Source: Silene noctiflora (lineage: Eukaryota > Streptophyta > Magnoliopsida > Caryophyllales > Caryophyllaceae). Taken from it: DNA of 20,610 nt. Of the stretch, positions 1 through 13,423 are shown one piece after another. The notes under the pieces were generated by a model. That model searched no databases, was not told the origin of the DNA, and saw nothing but the letters and a program-made list of their open reading frames with translations. The stretch is taken from positions 124,861 to 145,470 of the forward strand of contig VHZZ01001365.1 of assembly GCA_009801015.1 (NCBI GenBank), in the 5' to 3' direction. The number at the start of each line of letters is the position of its first letter. Position 1 is the stretch's first letter. A program made the translations under genes and the position numbers.

Positions 1-779
1 TGGGTCCCGAGTGTCGTTCGGTGTACAGTTATTGCATCGAGGGGTCTGGTCAGGTCTTAGGCACATAGGCAGTGGTGATACGCTATACATAGTACCGTGG
101 AGGCAGTGGTGATACGCTCCACATCGATGGAGGCAGTGGTGATACGCTCCGTCAGTTAGAGGCAGTGGTGATACGCTCTGACAAGTTAAAGGCAGTGGTG
201 ATACAATCTAACGGGTGTTCGCTCTATTCACTATGCTTTGATGCTAGCTTTGTGTCGTATGTTTCTATGGATTGTGTGCTACTTAACTGTGTGAGTGTCC
301 ATGATCTAGTGGTGCATATGGTCTAGGATCGCATGGTTTCATTTGTCTAGCGTTGAGAACGTTGTCGTATGTCAACTTGATGTCGAGTTTTCATGAGTAT
401 AGATGGTCTCACATGTTTACTGGTGTTGCATTTCAATTGTTATTGATTGTTGATTATATTCACCTGTTGTAAACATGACTAAGAGAACATCTAGTTACTC
501 CCGACTGATTGTCGACCCCCATTCTCAGGTGGTTCAAGTGATTTTGCTGTTTTGATGATATCTTGCTGGGAAAGTACTGTGCGGCTAGATGAATAATAAG
601 TTAGGGTTTTGATTTCAGTTTTTGAGAACCCCTTTAATAATGTAATGACTTTGGTTTTGGATTTAGTAGCAAACTGGATTGGTCAGGTGTTTCCGCCACC
701 TTGACCTTTTATCAGTGGTATACTTTGATTATTCTTTATTATGCATTTTTCCCTTTGTTTTATAATCCGGGTTGTTACA
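1..779 (+). mobile_element. 3' part of an LTR (Ty3/gypsy-like), cut by the window start
   Basis: The stretch is non-coding and ends in GGGTTGTTACA, the usual 3' terminus of plant gypsy LTRs (TG...CA type). Just before it lies the motif AGGTGTTTCCGCC (near 686), which resembles the R-U5 region of such LTRs. The 5' end of the LTR is outside the window. Near its left edge it holds an array of five short repeats, listed separately. It has no clear sequence relation to the LTR at 3943-5288, so it is a different family. The element type is inferred from terminus style only; the matching LTR and a primer binding site were not found. Confidence 0.45.
64..212 (+). repeat. Five-copy stem-loop array with constant loop
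   Basis: The core GCAGTGGTGATACG starts at 69, 103, 133, 162 and 192 (the last copy ends in A instead of G), a spacing of 34, 30, 29 and 30 bases. Each core is flanked by short complementary arms that differ between copies: GTGGAG/CTCCAC (97-102 with 117-122), GATGGAG/CTCCGTC (126-132 with 147-153) and GTTAGAG/CTCTGAC (155-161 with 176-182). The first copy pairs over only 4 bp. The last pairs at 5 of 7 positions. The array lies inside an LTR-like sequence, so a transcriptional or RNA-structural role there is possible but unproven. Confidence 0.8.
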
Positions 780-903
780 CTCCTAGTATTTTTTGGGAAC
801 TAATGATAAGCAATAACACAAACACTCTACAAGAAAGCAAGCCACTACTTGAACAAACACGCAACAACACTATGACTAATCCTAAGACTTCAACTAACTA
901 AGT
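780..903. other. Short AC-rich non-coding linker
   Basis: This is an AC-rich stretch between the LTR end and the next retroelement-like body. An open frame from 701 to 901 crosses the LTR end and has no recognisable protein features. No gene is called here. Confidence 0.5.
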
Positions 904-2722
904 ATAATCTAACACCATCCCCGGCAACGGCGCCATTTTAATGTCGGATTTTGTCGTCATTCCCTTATAAAAAAACAATTTATAAAATAACCCAATTTAA
1001 GTAGTATAAATCGGGTGTCGAACACAAAAATGGCGGGGATTGGTACTTAGCTCGTTGGAATCAAAGTTTAGCCTAACAAATGAATGAGGTTTGATTTATT
1101 GTAAACTAAGATGCAATCAAGATCTAAAGCTAAACTAAATGAAGTTGTTTCTAATCAATGAAGGGAAATCTATGGTCTTGGGTTCGCATGGGTAAATAGA
1201 GGATGAAACAAGTTTTAACAAGAGATGGGTGACGATAATGGTCAAAGACTTAAGCCTAATTTCTTAGACACCTTAAGTTTATCAACAAGTTATCACGTAG
1301 TCAAGATAAACTAGTTATTAACATGGCATAAAGACCATTCAATAGCATAAACACCAAGATAGGCCAAACATGTGAAAGAAAAGTTCAAACTTTCATCTAA
1401 AAAATTCAACACACTTCATATGCATGAGAGTAAGACCAATTAATCACCCAATCAAAGTGTTACCAACCCAAATTCATCCCCTTTAATTACCCAAGTTCCC
1501 CCTAAACCCTAGATAAGACTATTCACACATGTTTATGGGTGAGAAATCAACAAGGAAAAGAAACAATCTATGAACCATAAAGAGTAATTAAACAAGATAA
1601 GAGATGTAAACAAAGAGATGTAAATAAGAGAGGAATTATACGAACATTAATTAAAGGAGCAAACTTGGATTGAAATAATGAAGATGAATATCTTCTTGTC
1701 TTGAAATTACAACCCAAAATTAAATGTAAACTATTGAGAAATTGTAGATATTAACTAAACTAGAGAGTAATTAAACTAAAATTAAAGAAAGATTAGAACT
1801 TTTATTGAAGGAAAATTAAAATAGTAACTAGGGTATTATCTAAATAAGACTAATTTCTTCCTTATATTTGGCCTCCCAAAAAAAATCCCCTCTCAAATGC
1901 TGTCATCCTATTGCTTTTATAGTCCAAATCAGAAAACAATCAAAACGACCCTCATCTATACATGAAACGCAGTTCAACCGTCCTTTCCTTTCTTTCTTTC
2001 TTCTTTTCTTCAAAAGCCGACAACAGTGGCCTCAAGGCCAGCTGACGGGTGGTCGTGCTAGGCACCGGCACCAAGCACAATTGAGGCAAGGGGAAGGATT
2101 CTGTGTATGGTGGTGGGAGCCGGTGCACCGGCAGAAGGGCAGGCGGCAAAGGGCACCAAGGGGACGATTTAAAGAAGGTATGTGTCTTGGCTGCCGGTTG
2201 GTCGGCTGCCGGTGACCAGGCCGGCGACGAGCACTTTGCTGCTTGGAAGAGAAATGACGGAAGGGCAGGCGGCAGAGGGGTAGTTTGTTGTTGTTTGCGT
2301 TGTTGATAGTGGTGTTGCGTGCCTATTCGCTGCCGGCAGCACGGCAGGGAGCAGGCCAGTGGAGTCGTTTCCTTTGTTGAGCCGTGGATGATGGTGATGA
2401 GGGATTGATGGTGAAGAATATGATACAGTGGTGCGTTGATGGAGGGGAATAAAACCCGTCATGTTCACCCTTCTGTCTTTTGTTATCGACTCAAACTCGA
2501 ATCTCCGCTTTATTATCCTGCCTCGCCTACATATTATATTAATAAAATAATAGTAATACGAATATCACGATAAAATCCGACTAATTATTAAATCTAACTA
2601 TGACGACTAATTATTATAAATTGGTTATTAAAATGAGTTATTTAAATATTTTAGGCACGCAAAATCGAGTTACAAATAAGATATAAGTTGGAGTAAAACA
2701 ATACTAATTTACTACTTATCAA
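904..2722 (-). mobile_element. Non-coding retroelement body (probably antisense), includes a GC-rich block
   Basis: The left edge carries the motif TCCCCGGCAACGGCGCC (about 917-933), which I recall as a recurrent motif at the edge of widespread plant LTR elements that lack coding capacity. The right edge, ...TTTACTACTTATCAACTA, abuts a gypsy pol fragment. Between them is AT-rich sequence (about 960-1860). Then comes a distinctly GC-rich block (about 2030-2360) with repeated GGCAG/GCCGG words, and AT-rich sequence again. No reverse transcriptase, integrase or gag motif is visible in any frame. The minus orientation is inferred from my memory of related elements. Target duplications were not found. 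Confidence 0.35.
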
Positions 2723-2817
2723 CTAGCTTTGCCATCAGCTCTTGATCGAATGTATAATGTGTTTCATGTATCGCAACTCCGGAAGTATGTGAGTATGTAT
2801 TAAAGGTTGAGAACATT
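2723..2817 (+). pseudogene. Ty3/gypsy pol fragment, integrase C-terminal region (part 1)
   Basis: The frame beginning at 2723 encodes the typical end of a plant gypsy integrase, including the hallmark FHVSQLRKYV. It is truncated on the left by the preceding non-coding element and runs into a stop codon at 2801-2803. A few codons expected between KYV and the following VLKVENI-type motif are missing, so that motif is out of frame here. The segment ends with a 21-bp sequence (2797-2817) that recurs at 3493-3513, where the pol homology resumes. It is a decayed transposon remnant, not a functional gene. Confidence 0.75.
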
Positions 2818-3492
2818 ACATGCATAGGATGACGAGAATGGCAAGTATATATAGATTGTGGGTGTCCTTAAACCCTACGCAAGTATGAGGATTTCACAAA
2901 GGAGGCACTACTTTCCTAAACTTTAAAATAATCGGATGGAGTTTTGGTATCATAAAACCAGTTAATTACTCAATTCGTGTTTTTATGGGAAAATTGAGCA
3001 ATATGGCAAGTAGTGCACAAATATGATTAAGGAGGCCTCAGCAACTGTTGAGTTTGATATTAACGGAGGCGTTAAAAAATAGGTCATTCTTACGATGAGT
3101 TTGGATACTTAATGATTTTCAAGTCAAATAAAAAATTTCATCCGTCAAGTCAGATAATGATAGGGTGACATTAAAAAAAATGGATCGACTTCCAAGTCAA
3201 GGAGAAATTTCAAATGAGCTCTCTCACTTCTAATCATCCGCCAAGTCAGATAATGACAGGGTGACATTAAAAAAAAAATGGATGGACTTCCAAGTCAAAG
3301 TAAAATGGATCGAGATCTCGCCACGTCAAGGCACCAAAAAGGTGCACGTGACAAGGTCCCGAGGGGGCAATTTGTAGGCACGGAAAATTTATTAATGTGC
3401 CGAATAAATAAATTAAATTAATTATTTCGAGTTAATACAAAATTTTAATTCGATTTAATTATTTTGTCCCGATTAAATGAAATATGGGTCGA
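2818..3492. mobile_element. Insertion in the gypsy pol end, possibly a piece of another LTR element
   Basis: About 0.7 kb of unrelated sequence splits the pol remnant. It is bounded by a 21-bp direct repeat (2797-2817 and 3493-3513), giving a 696-bp offset. It holds a direct duplication of about 62-65 bp (3139-3200 and 3235-3299). Near 3360-3373 the run GAGGGGGCAATT looks like a polypurine tract followed by TGTAGGCACGG, a plausible LTR start, and then very AT-rich sequence. No coding capacity was seen. The identity as a second LTR-element fragment is inference. Confidence 0.4.
3139..3299 (+). repeat. Direct duplication of about 62-65 bp, offset 96 bp
   Basis: The segment 3139-3200, which begins CATCCGTCAAGTCAGATAAT, is repeated with a few substitutions at 3235-3299. 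Both copies contain GGGTGACATT followed by an A-run of 8 or 10 bases. The copies are separated by about 34 bp. The repeat lies inside the non-coding insertion. Confidence 0.85.
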
Positions 3493-3942
3493 GTATTAAA
3501 GGTTGAGAACATTGAACTGGATGCAGCACTTATGTATGTGGAGATGCTAAAAGAGATTTTGGATCGTAAGGTGCGAAAGACAAGGAATGAGGAGACTACC
3601 TTTCTTAAGGTGTTATGGTGTACCATAATGTTGAGGAAGCTACATGGGAACCGGAAGAAGCAATGAAGTAGCATTATCCACATCTCTTTGATCAGGTATG
3701 TTTGGTTACGGGGTCGTAACCATTTTCTTTTAAGGAGGGTAGGAGATGATCGCATGCGTTTTTGGGACATTTTGAGGTCGATTTTGGTCATATTTTGGGT
3801 TACCTATTCATCTTTTTGGTCTTGTGTTGGTTTAGTTGGTGTTGTTTCGAGTTGTGTTGTATAGGGGTAGGGGAATTGTGTTATCTTATGCAGATATGAG
3901 TGTGAAGTTTGAGGACGAAGTTCGTTTTTAAGGAAGGAAGAC
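3493..3942 (+). pseudogene. Ty3/gypsy pol 3' end (part 2), 3' untranslated region and polypurine tract
   Basis: The pol frame resumes with KVENIELD and continues through ILDRKVRKTRN and VLW. These are typical of the integrase tail/chromodomain region of plant gypsy elements of the Tekay/Del type. The frame shifts near 3620-3630: the expected EEATWEPEEAM motif is read in another frame from 3630 and meets a TAG stop at 3669-3671 before HYPHLF. The rest, to 3942, is non-coding and ends in the purine-rich AGGAAGGAAGAC (3931-3942), directly before an LTR start. This is the expected order pol, polypurine tract, LTR. The copy is clearly dead. Confidence 0.8.
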
Positions 3943-3972
3943 TGTAATACTAATCAGTTATGGACGCCTGGT

Positions 3973-4109
3973 ACTCGGTCAAGTAGGCTGCACTCGACCG
4001 AGTACGTCGTTGGGTGTTTGGTCTGGCTTTTGCCTAGGAGTTACTCAATCGAGTTGTTGTATTACTCGAGTATCATGTACTCGGTCGAGTATCGCGTACT
4101 CGACCGAGT
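3973..4109 (+). promoter_or_regulatory. Cluster of ACTCGRYCGAGT palindromes in LTR U3
   Basis: Copies of a 12-bp near-palindrome start at 3973, 3992, 4043, 4079 and 4098, with a shortened one (ACTCGAGT) in the 4063-4072 region. The last two form a perfect 13-bp inverted repeat (4079-4091 and 4097-4109) around the spacer TCGCG. The cluster ends 52 bp before the TATA box. The position suggests transcription-factor binding sites, or a hairpin in U3. No function is shown by the sequence itself. Confidence 0.7.
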
Positions 4110-4161
4110 GTCCGATCTGTTTCAGGTTATTTTTGCGGTTTGATTAGAATGATAAGGGAGT

Positions 4162-4167
4162 TATATA
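4162..4167 (+). promoter_or_regulatory. Candidate TATA box of the gypsy LTR
   Basis: TATATA lies in the context GGGAGTTATATATTTCG, about 220 bp into the LTR and just downstream of the palindrome cluster. This spacing is plausible for an LTR promoter. Confidence 0.5.
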
Positions 4168-5288
4168 TTTCGTTAATCACTTCGTTAATCAGTTTCTAAA
4201 ACCTAAAACATTTCTAATCTTCTCCCTAATCATCCTAATCATCTTCTACCATATTTTGGGTGGTTTGTTAAGCTTTTAGAGTTCGTAGTTCCGTAATTTA
4301 CCGCATTATTAAGTACTTGTTATCTCTAATCAGTTTTATTGCTTTTGTTAAGAATAATTAAACCCTCATATGAGTAATTAAGGGAAATGAGTTAATTAGG
4401 GATTTATCTTGATGCTAATATTGTTGTGCATGAATGTTAGGTGAGGATTTTGTAGAGGAGCAGTTTTAGCTCGCTTTTGTTGCCTTGTTGATCGGATTTG
4501 CTAGTCAGGTTGGGTTTCCCTACTCGGTTCTTCTGTATGATTGATTATAGGCTATTGTGGCATTGTGTGATTATCATTGGTTGGAATTATTGTGATATTA
4601 TTGACATTGATAGTATTGATTGTGGAGCCATTGTCGGGAGATGATCTTCACCCCCATGTTCGCCCATTGTGGCTCCTGTCACAAGGGGGGTTCACATTAA
4701 TGATCTGGATTCGCTCGTTGCGATGATCAGGGCTTTAGGTGGTAAGGCTCGCTGCGGTTTAACCCTGGCTGGGATGGGTTACCTGTTGCGATGGGTAACC
4801 TGGCAGGGCTATTCACTGAGGTGTGTAGTCGTGTCCGAGCTGCGGTTCAGACGCTGGTTCTTGGAGTTGGAGATGGTTGATTGTTCAGGAATTATTGGAT
4901 TGGTTTATATTATATGGTTGTCTTATGATTGATTGTATAGTTGACTGACCCTTTTTTTTTTCCAAAACTGTTGTGATCCATTGGGGAATAGTGAGCAGGT
5001 GTTAGCAGGTTTGGATGACTGAGCCTGTGTGAGACCTGGATGGGACGTCGTTGAGTCTAGTAGTTTCGTTTAGCTTCCGCTGTTTATTTAGTAGACTTTA
5101 CACTTTAGTAGTTGAGTTATATTTCAGCTTTGGATTTGGAATTTTGGCCTTGTAAACCCTATATTTCTTTAATAAACGTTCTTTTATGGTCTATTTGATG
5201 TACTTTACCTCGGGCAACCGAGATGGTAAAGCTTCTGTGTGCTAAGGTAGACCTTGGTAAAACACTTTTGGTAGATGTGAGTGTTACA

Positions 5289-5612
5289 AGTTTAACTCTA
5301 TTTAGTTTAATTCAGCTCAGCTTCATTTAGTTTAGTTCAGCTCATATTCACAAATTAACTCTTACTTCAGCTCCATTTAGTTCTGCTCAACTGTCAGTTC
5401 CACTCAGCTATTTTCAGCCGAAAAGACACAAGGCCTTAATTTATGAAAAGATGAGCTAAACTAAACTGAACGAAGTAAAACTGAACTGAATAGAGTTGAA
5501 ATTAAGTCCAAAGGTACATAGTCTAAGTACAGTTTAGAAAAATTAAATTCCTATAAAATTCAGTTAAGTTTAATTCAACAAAATAAAGTCCCAAAGAACA
5601 TGGTCTTACTCC
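5289..5612. mobile_element. Foldback element of degenerate TTCAGCTCA/AGTTTAG repeats, cut by the LTR
   Basis: The left arm (5289-5344) and right arm (about 5452-5502) are imperfect inverted repeats made of short degenerate units such as TTTAGTTCAGCTCA. After the right arm, the sequence TTAAGTCCAAAGGTACATAGTCT (about 5502) recurs in altered form as TAAAGTCCCAAAGAACATGGTCT (about 5583-5605). This suggests two nested or tandem element ends. The left arm begins exactly at the LTR terminus, so the LTR element probably inserted into this foldback. No coding capacity was seen. Confidence 0.6.
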
Positions 5613-5638
5613 TTCTAATTCTTAGGACAATTCCAAAT

Positions 5639-5873
5639 AGACCTGGGAAAAGGGTTAACCGGGTCGAATTCGAGTGGGGTCATTCGGGTTTGTAAGAGTT
5701 CGGATCAGATCGGGCTAGGTCATTTCGTATTCGAGTCATTTTCGGGTTAACTATTTTCAAGTTATTTATGAATAATAAACATTCAAGTCGAGTTATATTC
5801 GAATGCGGATCAAACTCAAGTCTTAAATTAAAATATCAAATCTTATTTAGGTCGAATCAATTTTGCCATGTCT
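5639..5873. mobile_element. 235-bp MITE with 13-bp terminal inverted repeats
   Basis: The left end AGACCTGGGAAAA (5639-5651) is the inverse of the right end TTTTGCCATGTCT (5861-5873), with two mismatches. AAAT flanks both ends (5635-5638 and 5874-5877) as a 4-bp target site duplication. The inside is built of GGGTCGAATTCGAGT / TTCGGGT-type words and has no coding capacity. It is a non-autonomous DNA transposon lying about 150 bp upstream of the CDC48 TATA box. Confidence 0.75.
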
Positions 5874-5877
5874 AAAT

Positions 5878-6115
5878 TTCGAAGGTAGGAACTAGGAAGG
5901 TACTTCACTACTTCCCTTGTATATAATCTTATCGAGGAAGGAAAAACCAAAAAGTAACAATTACCAAAAAGAGTTAGGGTATGTAGTTACCTTCTAAGTA
6001 AAGGAATCATACCATATCAACAATATAAATACCCCCACCATACTTTCTCTTTCGTCCCTCAACTCTCAACTCTGAATTGATCTCTAATCTACTACTCCGT
6101 ACTTGACTTGCTACC
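5878..6115 (+). promoter_or_regulatory. CDC48 promoter and 5' leader
   Basis: A good TATA box (TATAAATA, 6024-6031) is followed about 30 bp later by a pyrimidine-rich leader (CTTTCTCTTTCGTCCCTCAACTC), giving a likely start near 6055-6065 and a leader of 50-60 nt. The ATG at 6116 is in ACCATGGCT, a strong plant initiation context. The motif ACTCCGTA, common in Caryophyllales DNA, lies in the leader. The promoter is compact because the MITE ends at 5873. Confidence 0.65.
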
Positions 6116-12098
<5,983 letters not shown>

Positions 12099-12470
12099 AT
12101 TGTTTTGGTCTTCTCAAAGTCTCAAACCTAGCGCCTTTTGGCTGTTAGAAACGTCTTGCACTTTGTTTGATTTTTTATTTTTAATTTAGGTTAAGGTGGT
12201 TGTATATTTATTTTTCATTTAGGTTAAGTTTGTTGCAATGTCCTATATGGAAGATGAACTCGTTTTTCAAGGGATAGGTGCTTCACGGTTTCTCTAGGTA
12301 TGGCGTTGAATGTTTAAAACATTTGTGCTTTGTAATGAGATTTTCTCTTGTTGCAAATTTCTGGGGCGGATGCTAGTTCTGAAATATAGTATTAGCCTAC
12401 TGTGGTGCATTGCTATGCTTTGGGAGGCGGGAGCTTCCTACATGATTTTAATAAAACTTGGAAACAATGT
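12099..12470 (+). other. Probable CDC48 3' untranslated region
   Basis: T-rich sequence follows the TAA stop. A candidate polyadenylation signal AATAAA lies at 12450-12455; T-rich stretches around 12170-12230 could also serve. A short open frame in 12310-12543 has no protein features. The exact transcript end cannot be set from sequence. Confidence 0.45.
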
Positions 12471-12874
12471 GATGTGGACAAAATCCCCTCTTCTGCTAAA
12501 ACTGCTTTTATTTGGTGGGAGTATTTGGTTGTGTAGAAGGTAGAAATAAGTCATTTTTGAAATTCAAAGGTAGATTTTCATAGTATCATTAATAGTTCAC
12601 AAATTCTCACGGGCACTATCTGTCATAAGCTGAAAACGGATAGTGCCCCGCTTACAATATGCAAGTGACACTATTCATAGGGTGCTCTATTTCTCCCCCA
12701 CTTGACTTATTCTAGCAAGACGCTTTGTTAATACTTGGGGAAGATATTGATGGGATAGCTACCCCACGAATTATTGCAACTTAGTTTTTTAGTTTTTATT
12801 TTTTTTTATTTTTGAGGCCTGCTCCTCTACTGTACCAAGAAAAAAATTTAGTCCTGAAGATTTGGCTCGAATTG
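12471..12874. other. Intergenic, with a perfect-stem hairpin at 12611-12648
   Basis: No gene is seen. The notable structure is an inverted repeat, GGGCACTATCTGT (12611-12623) with ACGGATAGTGCCC (12636-12648), pairing over 13 bp with one G-T wobble around a 12-nt loop. It resembles a short palindromic transposon relic, but no target duplication was identified. A T-rich stretch follows at about 12785-12815. Confidence 0.55.
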
Positions 12875-13060
12875 CTGGACAGAGATGGAGCGAAGGAGAA
12901 GAGAGAATCCCGATGCAATGGAGGAGGACGTTGAAGGCAAAGTGGCCGAAATTAAGGCTGCTCACTTGGAAGAGTTGATGAAGTATGGTCGAAGAAGTGC
13001 AAGTGATATTGATATTAGCAAATCAGGCATTTGCTCAGACCTTGCAGGCAGCAGCAGTCA
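12875..13060 (+). pseudogene. Truncated duplicate of the last CDC48 exon
   Basis: The segment matches the start and middle of CDC48 exon 9 (11805-11990). It contains ENPDAMEEDVEG, VAEIKAAHLEELMKYG and RRSASDIDISK, with scattered substitutions. At about 13018-13024 two bases are missing relative to the real exon (CGCAAATATCAGG against AGCAAATCAGG), which shifts the frame before the QAFAQTLQ block; a stop follows shortly. The start aligns with the exon edge, but the splice acceptor is changed (GCTGGA against GCAGGA). No upstream CDC48 exons are present, so a local DNA duplication is likelier than a processed copy. It is about 780 bp downstream of the parent stop, in the same orientation. Confidence 0.85.
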
Positions 13061-13423
13061 ATAGGCTTTCATTAGTTCCAATCAAGTCGTTTTTTATTAG
13101 TTGGAATTATAACACCTTAACTGAGTTGATTATGGTTGGGTCAATTTTGATGGCTAGCTAAAAAGATAACATCCTCTCTCCAAAGAGGGATGGGCCTTAA
13201 CCAAAAATATCCTCTTCAAAATCTAAGCATTAACCTAAGAAAGCAATCAAGTGGTAGAAAACTACAAGTCTACAACTTGAGACTTATGCCCATAAATATC
13301 AGTCCCGCAAACTACTCTTCACATAACCTTATCATCTCCTTCATCCTTCACTCTGCTACCCTTTTCAATTTCTCTCTTAATTTCTCACCAAAACCTTATC
13401 TCATTTCTTCATAAACAACAACA
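13061..13423 (+). promoter_or_regulatory. Promoter and leader of the CP29-type gene
   Basis: A weak TATA-like CATAAATA (13291-13298) precedes a CT-rich stretch (CTCTTCACATAACC..., about 13313-13380), so transcription may start near 13320-13330. Upstream are AGATAACATCC (about 13164), an I-box-like GATAA core often found in light-responsive plant promoters, and AAAAATATCC (about 13203), near the evening-element consensus. These short matches can occur by chance. The ATG at 13424 follows AACAACA, a good plant leader context. Confidence 0.45.

Larger units (their letters stand above)
3943..5288 (+). mobile_element. LTR of a Ty3/gypsy (Tekay-like) retrotransposon, 1346 bp
   Basis: The unit starts TGTAATACTA right after the polypurine tract and ends GTGAGTGTTACA, so it has TG...CA termini. 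A TATA box (TATATA, 4162-4167) and a candidate polyadenylation signal (AATAAA, 5171-5176) place the U3, R and U5 regions in order. U3 carries a cluster of palindromes (3973-4109), listed separately. An 87-codon open frame at 4669-4932 has no protein features and is LTR sequence. It is the 3' LTR of the pol remnant upstream; its 5' partner is not in the window, so a flanking target duplication could not be tested. Confidence 0.8.

Noticed and set aside
64..212. CRISPR-like array of regularly spaced repeats
   Set aside because: The unit is about 30 bp in total, the constant part is only 14 bp, the variable parts are complementary arms rather than spacers, and the window is eukaryotic.
1868..2468. 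Overlapping open frames on both strands (115, 67 and 99 codons)
   Set aside because: They arise from the GC-rich low-complexity block and show no domain, splice logic or conserved motif.
4669..4932. 87-codon open frame on the + strand
   Set aside because: It lies wholly within the LTR, has no recognisable domain, and the region is typical non-coding LTR sequence.
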